A program made the translations under genes and the position numbers. The notes under the pieces were generated by a model. It was not told where the DNA came from and made no database searches. It was given only the letters and a program-made list of their open reading frames with translations. Positions 14,601 to 27,990 of a DNA stretch of 64,000 nt are shown here, one piece after another. Position 1 is the first letter of the stretch. Each line of letters begins with the position of its first letter. The DNA comes from Spirodela intermedia (taxonomy: Eukaryota > Streptophyta > Magnoliopsida > Alismatales > Araceae): assembly GCA_902729315.2 (NCBI GenBank), contig LR746269.1:2092501-2156500 (forward strand), in the 5' to 3' direction.

Positions 14601-15208
14601 GAAATCCATTAACTAGTAACGCAGTGAATATCTCATCCCAATAAGGATAAGTTGAAAATAGAATAATAATGTGGAGAAGCATGAGAATTGCCTCTGCATC
14701 AATGAATTCATGTGCACACTGGAGGAGATAGTAGCATCAATTTTCAAAAAGTATAGAGAGGGTATCAAGGGAATAGAAAACAGTGTGTGCTTACGATTAT
14801 TCACGTCAATTGGAATGGCAATTTTGTCAAGCACCGCAATAGAGTCTTCGAGAGCCTTAGTGTACGCTGAAGATATAGATCAGGTGTACAACAAGCACGA
14901 TCAAAACCCAAAAATGATATGGAACTTAAGACGAACAACGAACAAGATACAACCAGGTTTTACCTCGGCAAATAACAGTAGGATGATAGTGCTTGTCAAT
15001 AAAAGCTTCTGCAACATGTAGCAACTCACCAGCTGCAATAAAATTTGAACAAAAGAGCACTCAATTGGGTCACAAATTAAAAAGGTATTCTTAATTATGA
15101 GATGTCATTATTCACTCAAAAAGAAAGTTAGCATTCCTGCTCTACATTCCTTTGTTCTCGTAAAGAATAGACCCAGCAGCTTCTTACCGGGGGGGGGGCG
15201 CTGTCTGC

Positions 15209-15256
<48 letters not shown>

Positions 15257-18200
15257 CCAACATACCAAGAATAATGACAGAAGTTGTTCCATCCCCAACT
15301 TCTTCATCCTGGGTGCGACTTAGTTCGATCATAGACTATCAAAAACAAACCCAAAACCAACTTAAATGAAAATGTCAGATATGCTCAAGTCTGCACCAAA
15401 AACTGAGTGAACTGACGTTATTCTACAGCACCTGTGTATATTTTCATCCTACATAGATAAGGAATGCACAAGCTTAAGACCATATGTTGTACTATCTTAG
15501 CAAACATGAAGTCGTATTTCATGACAGTGGAAACTCCTTGCAAACAACGCTTCACCAAGAGATAAACAGATAATTTCTGTGCTATGCTATAACACTTTAT
15601 TCAATCAGGTGGAGCATCTCATAATTTACCTCAACACTTGGGGTGGCATAATATAAATAATTCAATTCTCATGTAAGGCGAAAAATTTCAGGAGTATGGA
15701 TATAAAGTCCTCAATGTTTCCTTGAAACTCATTTTTTAACATTTTTGGCATGGGAAGGGAGTCCAACATTACGATTAAGGCCACATCAACGTAAATCAAG
15801 GTCTCTGCGTGATGCAAAGAGTAAGAAAACATAGAACACAAAATTCCTACCTTAGCAGCAGGATGGGCCAGATCTAGCTCACGTAAAATGGCATTTCCAT
15901 CATTAGTAACAACAATACCTATCAACCACAACAAAATGTGCATCAATATCTATTATCAGAACTCAGATAAATATGCAAAACGCAACAAATCAACTTTAGA
16001 CCAGTGATGTTTGCGTAAATAATGCTACTTTCAGATATCACTAATCATGTGATTTCATGTTCCTCTCTCTTTGTGTTCAATGCATTTGTGGTGTTGTCCA
16101 CTTTAGAAAAAACGTCTTATATTTTAAAAACAGGCAGATGATTACCCCCCATTATGAAGAAAAATAAAAATCCAAGATAAATGATAATGGTTTGCACAAG
16201 CATAAAATGACAATCAAAATAAATTAATGTAGTACGAGTATACAACTACCTTTGAACTTTCAAAGTAATTTTGTTAGCTCGCTAGGGGAAATGTTCCAAT
16301 TAACATGTTCCAGTACTGACGAAGGCAGATGACGGGTCTTTTAAACCAAAAATTTGACAAGTATCAATCTAGGAAATCGAAATTTTAAAGCAACTATGAA
16401 CCAGTTCATAACAGATAACGGAAGACACAAAGCCCTACTGCATATGGTTCTTTCTTCAAAGTATGGTCTGAAGCCAAAGTAGTTTAATGCCATCTACATC
16501 TCCTTGGGCAGTGTCTTTCCGTGTTTTTGTACATTAAGTTACAACACCTTCAAACATTTTTAATCTCTCCTTTTCTTCCAGTACTTTGTGGTGTGAATGA
16601 AAGTTGGCCTGATCAAACAAGGCTATCAATCCAATCCTTGATAACTGAGTCAACTTGGAATGTATTGAATTAGTATGAATCATATGAATAAAACCAAGAC
16701 ACACGATTCTCTTCTTTAGGTGTACGATGGACTCTTTTTCTGTGTACTCCCACTGTGATGCCAGAGTTGACATTTAACTGACACTTTTGACCCCGCCTCT
16801 ACCTTTCACACCAAGCTACAACCGTCAACCATTCCCTTCCTTATTTCTATCACTACCGTTTTATCCATTTCATTTAATAGCAGTCATAATATCACACAAA
16901 TGGAGAAGTCAACAAATGAAAGCCTAATCCAGTTTGTCTCAACAAAGGGATCAATAGTCCTCCATAAGCCTGATCAGTATGCAACTGCAATAATAAGACT
17001 CCTTAACATCGAAGCTTCTACCATAGATCCCTACAACACCTGAGCGCCATCCATCTCCCACATCTTATGCTTCCATGAAAGGAAAGAAAAAACACTCAGT
17101 ATTTACCCCCCCTACACAATCCCCAAAGGGATCTGAAGTCATGGTTCGAACCTGCGTAAGCCATATCTTCATTCCCTTTTCGACAGGTCAACCTAATGAT
17201 CATTTATATTTTTCACCAAGGCAAATGGTTGAAACAAACTTTGGCCAACGAATCCAATAAGATCATGTTCATTAAAACAAGAGGAAATATGCATCTCTAG
17301 CCCAAGAATTCTTTTCTTTTCACACAGAATGGGACAAGAGGTGGCAGTACCTCCAGCAGCATCAAGCAGCATCTTCAGCATAGACCGAGGACCCAGCGTA
17401 GTACGTATTATGTCAGCCACTGCCTGCAAGAGGCAACAGAGTACAGAGTCAAAAATCATATACACTGATAGAAAACATGCTACACAATGTTTTAGGATTA
17501 CATAATTCAAATAGCGGTTGTGACAACCAGCAATGATGTTCATGCTCAAAGGCTGTAAGAAGAAATAGGCATGTAAGATGATAAAGAGAACGGCAAACTA
17601 AAATCCAACATAAACAGGCAAAAATCTCATGTCTGAAACGAGCATTAGATCTGTGATATAGCAACGAAGAATGGGAAGTGACTCCATCTTCCTAACTAGC
17701 TACACATTTCAACGGGATGCACAATTCTATGCGCATATATCCATAAAGGTACAGATGCATACGTATTGCTAAATACATATATATATATATGAGTGCAAAT
17801 TTAAGTACATACGCCGGTGTACAACAGCCTCAAGACACAGGCACCCAAAAAAAAAGAATACTGTACATAACCATACATTTAAAAAAAAAATTGTTCGGTG
17901 CAATAATGAGAACCCCAACCTCCCTTGCTCTATCCCTATCTATGAATATCAACCTATATGCGTGCATATGTACATATATGTGTCACTGCACATAACCATA
18001 CAGCAAAATATTTTTTTTGCTCGGTGCAATAATGAGAAACCCAACCTCCCTAGCCCTATATAACCATACATGAAAAAATCATTACCATCATTACCACTAT
18101 ACGAGTTAAAGACCAAATGAAACCGAATTAAATTGCATTGGACTGCTTAGTGAAAGGTCATTTATCCTCTTCTTCCAAAGTATTGTTTGATCTTAGTCCA

Positions 18201-19459
18201 GGTTTTAAGTTACTGACAGGGATGGATATGATAGTTGTTATCATTTTCTACACGCTGCCCGTAACTTAGCACCAAAATAGAATGATTCGAGTAAATACTG
18301 AAGTCCAGAGAAAGGACAATTTGTAATGTTGTTTCACCATGCTTCCGAAGCAGTTTAGGACAATATTTACAACATCTACGCAAAAATGGTGAGCACTATG
18401 CTAAACCCCCAACATTCAAGAGGACTGGTGTTCCTTGGTGCAAAACATCATACCCAACTTTCCCACAAATAATCGTGATCACCGTCTCAACTGACTAATT
18501 CTCTTACAGATCATCACGATCACCATCCTCAAATAAGATCATAAAACGACCACAAGTGTTCAGCATATGTAGAAAAAGAGATTCAGGCTTACCAAGCAAA
18601 ACATGTCTGATCAATCGTGTCATGTATAGTGAAAACTCAGAGCAATTTGATCTTTAATTGAATAACATCAAATAAAACATTAAAAAAAAATTGACAATCC
18701 TATCTTGCAGTTCGTCAGAAAAAAATTCATTTGTGACACTGTAACTAAACACAATCGTAAAATCAATAATAAACCGGAGGAAAAAGGACTCCAAGCCCAT
18801 TTCTTCTCTCAATCATATTGAGGAGATGAGGAGAGGGAGAAAAGCATCTCACCTTTGAGGCTTGGATATTGGCGCGGTGCACCTTAGCCCCAGATTCTCG
18901 TTTCAAAGAGTCCTCTGCACATTTCGTTAAAAAATAGAGACAGCCAAACAAATGTTATAATCTAATAGCAATTAACACATTCAACGAAAAGCAGATAACA
19001 AAAGAAGCAGACAAGGGGCAGAATGATTCAGAGCAAAACAAAGCCCATCCTAAAGAAATCGGCTGCTAACACCATATAATAGAAAAAAAATGCTTCATTG
19101 ATGCCAAATAACCAGAGAAGGAAACTCTATGTGAAAAAGATCAAAAATACTGGAGCGAATCCCCCGTCTATTTAAAAAAATAAAAACTCTGGCTTTGAAG
19201 AGAGCAAATCCAGGAATGATCTGTTACTTCGACACCCTCTCCATGCACTCCATTACAAACCGAAAATGCCGCTTTAGGTGATTACAACATCATTCTGGGC
19301 TTTCCAGGATCAACACGACAAAGGTTTTGCACGTGACATGAGGAAAAGTGGCACAATATACATAAAACCAGAGATCCTGGGGGTGGAGGGTACGAAAACA
19401 TTCTGGAGAAGGTACAAGGAACAGGGAGGCTCACTCAGGACGAGAACAGGCGCGTGCAT
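11666..19459 (-). CDS. CCT3: T-complex protein 1 subunit gamma (CCT3)
   Basis: Fourteen exons on the minus strand: 19435-19459, 18853-18914, 17351-17423, 15851-15918, 15266-15335, 14964-15032, 14795-14866, 14485-14558, 13693-13970, 12773-13157, 12567-12692, 12309-12413, 11988-12062, 11666-11857. All phases agree and encode 557 residues; plant CCT3 is about 555. The start MHAPVLVLKDSLKRESG is split over a 25-base first exon and exon 2. Group II chaperonin motifs are present: TLGPRSMLKMLLD (about 38-50), GDGTTSV (about 90-96), DNNRIARACGA in the apical/intermediate region and PGGGATE near the C-terminal third. The subunit is part of the hetero-oligomeric cytosolic TRiC/CCT ring that folds tubulin, actin and other clients using ATP. 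The two longest introns (15919-17350 and 17424-18852) hold microrepeats. Orthology to gamma rather than another CCT subunit is strong. Confidence 0.96.
15209..15254. repeat. (GT)n(GA)n compound microsatellite in a CCT3 intron
   Basis: About ten GT units run directly into about fourteen GA units. On the transcribed strand this is CT then AC, starting only about 12 bases after the 5' splice site that follows the exon ending at 15266. A poly-G run (15189-15198) lies just beyond. Confidence 0.95.
17867..18060. repeat. Local direct duplication inside a CCT3 intron
   Basis: About 70 bases around 17865-17935 recur around 17990-18058. Both copies contain CATAACCATACA, an A/T run, then CGGTGCAATAATGAGAA and CCAACCTCCCT. 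The spacing is about 124 bases. No coding role is visible. Confidence 0.75.
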
Positions 19460-19719
19460 GGTTGCCGAGTGAAAGGAGACGCAGGCAGAAAGAAAGCTTC
19501 AAATGCCCCCTCTACCCTATCCTCTTCCGAGAAAAGAGATGACCCCCGGCTCCAACGGCCTCCACCCTACTGGCCCCGTTTCTCCTCCGACTCCAGAGGG
19601 TTCTGTCTGCGCTATGCGGGGAGGCAGGAGAAGAGGTACAGAAAGAGACCAACGGAGTTCAATAGAACCCAGAACCCTGGCGCCCTTAAATCAAGGGGCT
19701 TGTTCTCGGTGGACGATGT

Positions 19720-19736
19720 CACGTGCATAGCACGTG
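19720..19736. promoter_or_regulatory. Paired G-box (CACGTG) motifs upstream of CCT3
   Basis: Two CACGTG hexamers lie at 19720-19725 and 19731-19736, offset by 11 bp (about one helical turn). They sit about 260 bp upstream of the CCT3 start codon. G-boxes are bound by plant bZIP and bHLH factors; use here is inferred. Confidence 0.5.
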
Positions 19737-19799
19737 CCTTTTCTCTCCGGCGGCCCTCCCTCAGTCGGTAATGGCGGGCCATCTGAGTTTCTGCTTTCA

Positions 19800-22700
19800 A
19801 GCTCAAGCCTTTTTTAGTAGTTCAGTCTTGAGCCCATTGTGTCCACAGTTCTCTTGAGGCATAGTTCCTCATTATCACCTATGCATAGAGTTTTAAAGAG
19901 GACAATGATCTATGAAATATTTTCGGTGTCGATACTTCTTAGAAAAATGTTGTTGATTTAACTTAATATTTTTTTTTCTATAATATGATCTTGTTTTTTG
20001 CACAAAAGAGGAAATCTATTTATGAGGGAAGAAGTCTAGTAACTTTAGTGAGCTAAATTTACACAAAAAATATACTTTGCCATCAAAAAACATATATATA
20101 CAATAATACGTTAATTTAGACATTATTGGCAGTGAAATTAGTAAGTGGCCCAAAAATGGTAATAACCCAAGTTAAACTAATAATTATAAATGGATTAGTA
20201 ATAGTTGTTGTAGGATGTTATATCTTCCAAAGGATCAAAATATTGTTATAAAGTTCAATGACTTACTAATTTATATCCATATTATTTTTATCAATATGAC
20301 CAGTCAAGGCATATCAATTCAATTAGATCAAGCAATGTTTAGTCAAATACTAAATTTCTCTCATCCATACCTATTTATACACTAAATTGTTGTTGTATGT
20401 CTTTGTTGGTAATAAAGAAAATTTAAAAGACATTGTTCTCTTTTTAAAAAAAATCTTGGGATGTTTTGTCAATAGTGTATTAGTATTAAAAAAAGGTATG
20501 CGATAATGAAATGGTCATTTTTTACAACATTTTTTTTATTTTTTAAAAATTCTTGGGATGAATCCTAACCATTCAAGTAACTCAAAGAAATATGAGATCA
20601 CTTGATAGTAATTTTGTTCCCTTATTATTTTTTCTTAAATGTCAACCAAATGTGTACAAGAATTTGTAACTATGTCATCATAAGTTTGTAAGATTAATTC
20701 CAATATAAATGTGTAGGTGCAATATGACGTAAAATGGGTTCAACTATTGTATTGAGGAGTAATAGAATCTAAGAGAGGTACCATCAGAAAAATGGTGTAA
20801 GCTAGGAGCTGAACTACTAGAGGAATCTCAATGTCCACCTTTTCTTTCCTCAAATAGGATCCTCTCCTAAATTGCACCAACTCAAATAGTCAGCTCATCC
20901 AAGACTTGTAACTATTTGCAAAATGATAACCAACATATTTGACTTGATAAATATTCACAAAAAACCCCAACTAACATAAAATGACCAATTCACATTGCTC
21001 TTATTCATATCTAATCGACAAAAAAATATTATAACATCTAGAAAGAACTACAATATAATGATTATAGGATTTATTTTTTTTACATCCCTATAAGCCATTT
21101 TAATAAAGGATGAACCATTCTCTATTTTAGTTTTCTATAGGGTTATTATAAAATGTACCAAAATTCATAAATTTAATACCTTTATTAGAGTACGTTGACA
21201 TAGTTAGGTTAACCTTGGTGGATATTAGTTATTATTAACTCATTAAAAGGAGGCTTACTTGCACTATTTGTAGAAACCCTAATTTCTCTCGCTGGCTCCT
21301 CTCTCTCTCCATGATTGTGTTCTACTCTCTATTATGTATTGGTAGGCAGCCACCAAGTGCAAGCTAGGGGATTGTATCTCAACCCTCACCTTCCTTCATC
21401 CCTCCCTAGTATCCCTTCTATATGTGCATGGAGTATGTGCATGGGCAATTATTAAGAGTGGGCTAGGAGACTTCTGTAGGATAATTATTTTTGGCAATAT
21501 TGAATCATTTTACCCAAATTTTTCTATGTCAAGAACTTTTGCTTTGACTTATCTCATTTACCTAAAAGAGGCACAATTATTATATCAATCATAAACTAGA
21601 CTCATTGTATTTGATGTCCTCAATTCTATGATAAAAATCTTGTGTGAATTGAATAGGTGGGACTTATTAAATATATTCTTAGTGATTTGATTGTCAATTT
21701 TACACCTTAATGATAATTCTTATTTGACTTGATATGATCAATGTTTTTAAGACATGCGTTTAGATTCTTTCTATTGAAGTAATGTACTAGACACTAAAAT
21801 GTTCACCTAAGGGTCAGCACCCTAGTTGATTGATCAATGTCAAGTGTTTCAAAAAAAATCATCAATATGTTTTGCAGACTTTTAAAGAGCCTATTCATCC
21901 CCTCATGTTTATTTTATCATCCCTTATAATTTTTCAAATTAACATTATATGTGAGAATAGATGTGAGATCCTGAACATGTTAAAAATGATATTTGATATA
22001 TTTGCCTTGATAAAATGAAGCAAGTCTTATGGCAAATGTATAGAATGATGTGATTCTTAATTTTGTCGAATACTATTACTTCATTATAAAATTTTTATAC
22101 TCAAACTTAGTGATGCACCCATTCCTGATAACAATTTTTTAGATCCTCTGCCAATATTTCTTTAGTAAAAATTACACAAAAGAGTGTTATTAAGGCATTC
22201 ATAGAAAATAAATATAGACAAACACTCAAACCTTTTTGAGAATATGTTGGAGCAATCATTGTGCAGGAGTTAATGATTCCAATTATCACAAAACAACATA
22301 TAAGGTCTCCAAAATGCAATCATAATACCTTTTAAAACATATTAGGTTTCAATAGTGTTACAAGATTAAATATACAATATAACTCAATTACTTTTAATAC
22401 TCTTCAGGTGATTATTGATTTTAAATAGGCGCACGAGTATTGAAAGTTCCTTCAATGGCATTCATACAGCTAATTACCATGTGACTTAGTACAAATATGT
22501 GAATTTCACTACTATAAATGTTGGTAGTTGTGCTTACTATATATTTCAACCATTAATTAGTTTTTAGTTAGCAATTACTGGCTTTGTATTTTTTTCTAAG
22601 ATATGGTATATTCTATGACAAAAAACTACTCTTATGATGAGCAGACTATTAGTAAATGAAATTATTATAACTGATATCATGTATGCTTAACCCTCAGACT

Positions 22701-24350
22701 AGCAATTAACTTTTTATATATCAAAAGGCCTAATAATGAGTGTCTGTCAATCACATTTGAACTTTTTACTATGAGAATTGAAAAGGTTTATAAAATGGTA
22801 TATCTTAGAGTCTTTTCAAATAATAGGGTGTATTCATGGTTAGCAATTATCATTTACATAATTTTTTATGTATATACAATTTAAAAATAGAAAAATAGTT
22901 TATCAACACTATTTATTAGAGAACATGTGTTCCAATCGTTTTGGTTCATGTATGCAGTCTCGAAAAAGTAAAAATTATTTATGTTTCTTGGAAATTGATG
23001 TGTCAAAGATTTTCAGATATTATCTACATTTCTTATTTTAGTTGATATTATATAATAGAAAATTATTATTTTTACATTACATATTTTGTGATTTGAAATG
23101 GAAAAATGATAATAGGTAAGAATATTATATCTTTTATTGGAATTTCCACAAGAAAAATATTTTATTGGTATTATTCATGCAATATAATCGGCCTAGACCT
23201 AATTAGTTACCTTAAAATATGATATATTATTGGTATAAACCCAATTGATAAGGTTACTAATAACTAATAAATTACCTTTTAATTTATTGAATTTAATGCA
23301 TATGTTTTGGTTTTATGAATGAGATGATAGTGTTGTATGTTCAAGAGAGTGGACACCAAAATAGAATACTCAAAATATCTAACATAATTAAAAAAAATCT
23401 TAGAAAATGACTAAAGATATAATTTGTGAAGGCCTAAAAGGCTAGGTGAAAAAAATTAGGCTGAATACCGTGACTACAATCTAACGATCACATCCTACAT
23501 TTAAATTACCTTTTAAATTATTGTATTGAATGTGTATGTTTCTTTTTTATGAATAAGACGATACCACTATATGTTCAACAATGTGCATCGGAATAGAATA
23601 CTCAAACTATGCACTTCATAATTAATAAAAAGCTTAGGAAGAACTCTACTAAAAATTTGTGAAGGTCTAAAAACTCTACTAAAAATAAATAGACCTATAC
23701 TTTATCCAAGTGGTTTAGGAAGAACAAAAACCAAGTAACTCATTTATATCAAGTAATATAATAGCATGGATAATAGTTCATTTACTGGTCCTTCGCTGTC
23801 TTGGGGTTAAACTAGCTACTAGCTAACAAACTCATGACACCTATCGAACACCATTTTATCAATATGATTGACTCATTTGATATTTTTTCAAAATTTTCCT
23901 AAAATAATGCTTAATCTTGATATAAATCATTATAAAAGTGATGGTCAAAAATTATATTATATATATTATTCATTTTATTATCAAATATATAATAACAACC
24001 TATTCATGGTAAAATAATGCGCTAATTTTCTCATAATATGAGTAAACTTATTCTATTTTTAGAATAAACAAACTACTAAATTGAATGAAAAGATTATAAT
24101 TAAATATCCAACATTTTTCAGATACTAGTCTACCCTTGGTTAATAATTAATCACCAAAAATACTAAATAACGTGACTACAATCTAACTAGCGCAAATTGC
24201 ATTTCTTTTCCAGTCAACAAAATTATTATATTTGATCATAATCTATTATTATCAATCTATATAGTTCAGAAGAAATTCAATGATAGCACAAGATTCTATG
24301 AACACCTTTACATCAATTATCTAAGCTTTTGCTGTTATTTTTATTTCATG
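19800..24350. other. AT-rich intergenic spacer, no gene seen
   Basis: About 4.5 kb of AT-rich DNA with only short, unconvincing reading frames. It contains a diverged tandem duplication (about 23271-23675), and a 17-base segment CGTGACTACAATCTAAC occurs at about 23469 and 24171. This looks like old, decayed repeat sequence; no transposase or reverse transcriptase motif was recognised. Confidence 0.7.
23271..23675. repeat. Diverged tandem duplication, period about 235 bp
   Basis: A segment starting AAATTACCTTTTAA at about 23271 is repeated from about 23504. The shared order is the T-rich stretch with TTTTATGAAT, then ATGTTCAA, AATAGAATACTCAAA, and TTTGTGAAGG followed by CTAAAA. Copies differ by many substitutions and small indels. 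Confidence 0.75.
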
Positions 24351-24593
24351 ACTTCTGTTAGTCTAGAAAGAGGAGAAGAGTCAGTGCAACTGTTATTTCT
24401 ATATTTCTTAGAGCCAATCTAAGCATGAATCCAGAATGATGGTTATACAATGGGTAATCTTCCAAGATAATTGGATTTATTATCCAAACAAATTGGCAAG
24501 CAGTGGTGTGGCACTTTATAGAAATAATTATAGGCCTGCCCCTGCACCCCCGTTCCCCAGTAGTTTCCGTACAAGTGGAAGGTGGGAGAGGAA

Positions 24594-26943
24594 TCATACC
24601 ATGGGTGAGTCCTTTGCATCACGAGAGTTGCTATCGAGGAGGGAATCCAGTGACCTGGTCTTCCTGCTCCTGACACGGCCTGCTTCCTTCAGTAGCTCTG
24701 CCAGACGCCTCTTTTCCTCATCTACGTCAGGGTTGGCCGTCCCAAGCTTCTCCTCCCTTATGGCAACGACGTCCTCCAACATCTGAATGGCATCGTCAAG
24801 TCTGGAAAGACACGAAGAAAGAACTGTAAATGGCAAGATAATTGGTGCATATTTAACTTTAAAAGACAACTTATTTCTCTTCTGAATCATAGACGGGTTT
24901 GTAGATCACTGCTGCAACTGTTAAATAAAGTTTCCATAGAAATCGAAAGAGCAAACAAGAAGGATGTAAGCGAATAAAGCGTGGGTGGTCAGAACCATAC
25001 CTGCCCATTGCATCATAGATTCCTGCAAGATTGCTGCAGACCCCAAGTGTCTCCGGGTGATATGGACCATACTCCTGGTCTAGAATACTCTTGGCTTCCT
25101 CGAAAAGTTCTGCTGCCTCGTTTATTGAATAGAGCTGCACACAGGCCAGGCCCATCTGATTTAGAACAATACCAAAGAAAACAGACTTCTTCTCTCCACA
25201 CGCACGAAGCTTTGTGACACCACTCTTAAAGGAGTTATACGATTCAGAATAATTCCCTGTTCTATAATACAACACCCCCATCTGGGCTTCGATCCCGGCA
25301 ACTGTGCTCTGATGCCCAGGGGCATCATCATAAATCTTCAATGCCTTTTTAAGCAATTTAATTGCTTGCTCTTGTTCGTTCATCGACTCATAGATTGCAG
25401 AAATATCAGTCAAACCACTAGCAATGTCCTCAGTCGGTGTCCCTGGGAGTGGCTTGGTGTATATTCTCAGCGCATTTTCACAGTACGTGCGAGATTCCCT
25501 TAGCTTCCCAGTCCGGTTGTAAAGAACAGCCAGACGAACAAAGACATTGGCCACTGTCGGATGGTTCTCCCCTTTAGTTAATTTGTAAGCCGTCAAGGCC
25601 TTCTGGTATGCAAAAACTGCCTCATCATATCGAGATAAAGACAAATATGCATCTCCAATGCTGCAATCAACAGGGGCTACCTCCATCTCCTGGCCATTGG
25701 AGACCATGGCCATGCTTGCCATAACCAAATGTTCAAGTGCTGCTTCGTAGTCGCCCTTAGTCTCACATATGAGGGCCATGAGCCTCCTGTCGGCAATCTC
25801 CTCTAGAAGGGGATCTTCACCACTTACTTTGTGGATGTCAAGAGCCATTTGGCACAGCCTCTCGGCCTCATCAAACTGCAGTGCCTGCAGATGGGCTTCT
25901 GACAAATATCGGCATGTTTCGCCAACTCTGGGGTCATTGGATCCAAGGGCCTGCTTCTGAATTTCAAGACCGGCTGAATAACAGCGTATTGACTGTTCAA
26001 CCTGGCCTAGCAAGCAATATGCATCTCCCAGTTGCATGCACCCAGAGAACTTTGCCAGTGCATGGTCTAGGTTCCCTATTACATCAGGGATTTCAATTGA
26101 ATGCTCTAAGACTGGTATTGCCTGCTCATACTGTTCTAAGCTGCAGTAAATTGCACCAAGAACATGAAGACACATCACCAAGTCCAAGCTAGGTTTCCCA
26201 CTGGCACATTTTTCAAATGATTTGGCTGCCCGGAGTGCATAATCAAGAGCCCTCCTATGATTGTCCCCTGCGACCAAATCTCTTGCATGCTTAAGCAGAA
26301 AAGGACCAAGATCTGGGTTATCTATGCCGGCTTCTGAGGGATCTCCAGAAGGTCCGTTCTGGATCTTTTCTTCACGACCACCAGGAGCATTCCTCCTCTT
26401 CTTAACGTTGTTAAGATCAGGGCTTGGTTTCTTTACACTCTTGTCCCTCTTCTCAGGAGAAACTTTGTTTTCTAGAGCAGATTTCGAGGATAGATCAGAT
26501 TCCAAACGTGACTGGGAGGGGTTTTTTGATGGCTTTGATGAAGCAGAAGACTCTGTACTGCGGTAGCGAGCTTTGTCTGTTTTGTCTGTTTTCCTGATAG
26601 ATAGCACCGTTTCTTTCTCTATAGCAACATTTTTTACGCTTTCTTCCTCTTCCATAATCTCTACTGTACTTGCCTCCCCACCAACAAGATGGCGCAACTC
26701 TGAGTCAATCCTTGATTCTTCACCTTCAGATCCGAAGCTCTGCCTTGACAGGGACCCATCACAAGAGCTCTCCATCTCACATACATTATCATACAAGCGC
26801 TCAATAGATATATCCACCGAAGGTAATTCAACCATCTCACCCACTACTCTCTTGGACTCCAAAGGAGCCTTTGGAGATTTATTCGTTACCGTGTTGTGCT
26901 CCGTAATAGGCCCACCATCTCCTTCCACGACAATCCCCGGCAT
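24594..26943 (-). CDS. KLCR: Kinesin light chain-related TPR protein (KLCR/CMU)
   Basis: Two coding exons, 25001-26943 and 24594-24801, join as GGC AG|A CTT to give 716 residues. The start MPGIVVEGDGG at 26943 is the first ATG of the frame; upstream in-frame codons lack ATG. Residues about 1-210 are charged and low complexity (Ser/Lys-rich), followed by an array of TPR units of the kinesin-light-chain type (for example KFSGCMQLGDAYCLLGQVEQ and NLAGIYDAMGRLDDAIQML). In Arabidopsis, KLCR/CMU proteins bind cortical microtubules, stop them being displaced by moving cellulose synthase complexes, and interact with IQD scaffolds. Despite the name they are not known kinesin motors. The protein is longer than Arabidopsis KLCR1 (609 as I recall), mainly at the N-terminus. 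A 5'-UTR intron is likely just upstream. Which KLCR paralogue it is cannot be decided here. Confidence 0.93.
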
Positions 26944-27990
26944 TTTGATGTGTGAGGAATTCAACAGATTGAAGCCAAAAATTTAAAGTTCCTGCACATT
27001 ATTTTTTTGTCAAAAAAATATCAATACTATGTGCAAAATTGATTTGATTCGGGGAACACAACCCGAAACCGATGGATCAAAACGAAAGACAGCAATTTAA
27101 ACACGCCAAATTGCACCACCTCAAAAGGTTATCGACGTTAAAAGCATACACGCCAAATCAAGAAAAAAAAATGGGTGACTCTTTAAAACCAGAGAATAAA
27201 TTGGCAAATAGCAAGGTTTCCGTAGAATCAAGAAAAAAAAACCACCAAAAAGCGCACAAAAAGGAGCATCCGCTCAACACAAGGCCACGATCGTCACAGA
27301 AACCCTCTGCGACCCGCAAATTTCGACCAGATCTAACGGAGATCCGCTTCAGACTCCGTGCACGTTCCTAGTCTCCCAACAATCAGAAAGTGGTGTGAAC
27401 AAGCGAGATTTCAAAAATCACGCGGAAGTTGTCAAATGTACCTTAATTCGGCCCCATGTGTTGACGATCCCGGAAACTCTGCCACTTCTCCTAACCAGAG
27501 TGCGCCGAGACTGAGCAAGAGAGAGAGAGAGAGAGATAAAAAGATAATCTCTCACAAACACCGACGCTCCCCCGAACCGAAGGACAACTCGAGGAAGATG
27601 CGAGGCCCAAGATCGAGGCAGCGTGGATCTTCACCTATGCTGCGGTGGCGGTGGTGGTGGTGGTGGTGGACAGCGAGGCCGGCACGGGCGCGAACAACAT
27701 CCAAAACCTCGATCCAGCAGTACAAATGATGAGCCCCGCCGCGTTATCTTCATCATTCTGTCCCCCCATGGCCTACAGAATTGACCTCCCGACTAGATTA
27801 ATAACCCTCGGTGGCGGTGGAGAGGCGGTGCGAAGGGCGGTCGGTAGGAGAGAGGTGACAGCGGCGAGGAGGACGGAAAGCTACCTCTCTCCCACCGTCC
27901 ACAACCGCCGCTGGCCCTCTGTTGTATCTTCTTCGTTACTTCTTTACTTCACTCCCCCTCCCCAATTCCCCGCCGGCGCAGACTCGGAAG
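26944..27990 (-). promoter_or_regulatory. 5' UTR with probable intron and promoter region of KLCR
   Basis: On the minus strand an acceptor (TGTGCAG) lies at about 26993, 50 bases before the KLCR ATG, and a donor AAG|GTACAT lies near 27440. These suggest a 5'-UTR intron of about 450 bases with a noncoding first exon upstream of 27440. A GGT/GGC triplet run occurs at about 27636-27670 and a short GA tract at 27519-27537. No reliable coding ORF is seen. Confidence 0.5.
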
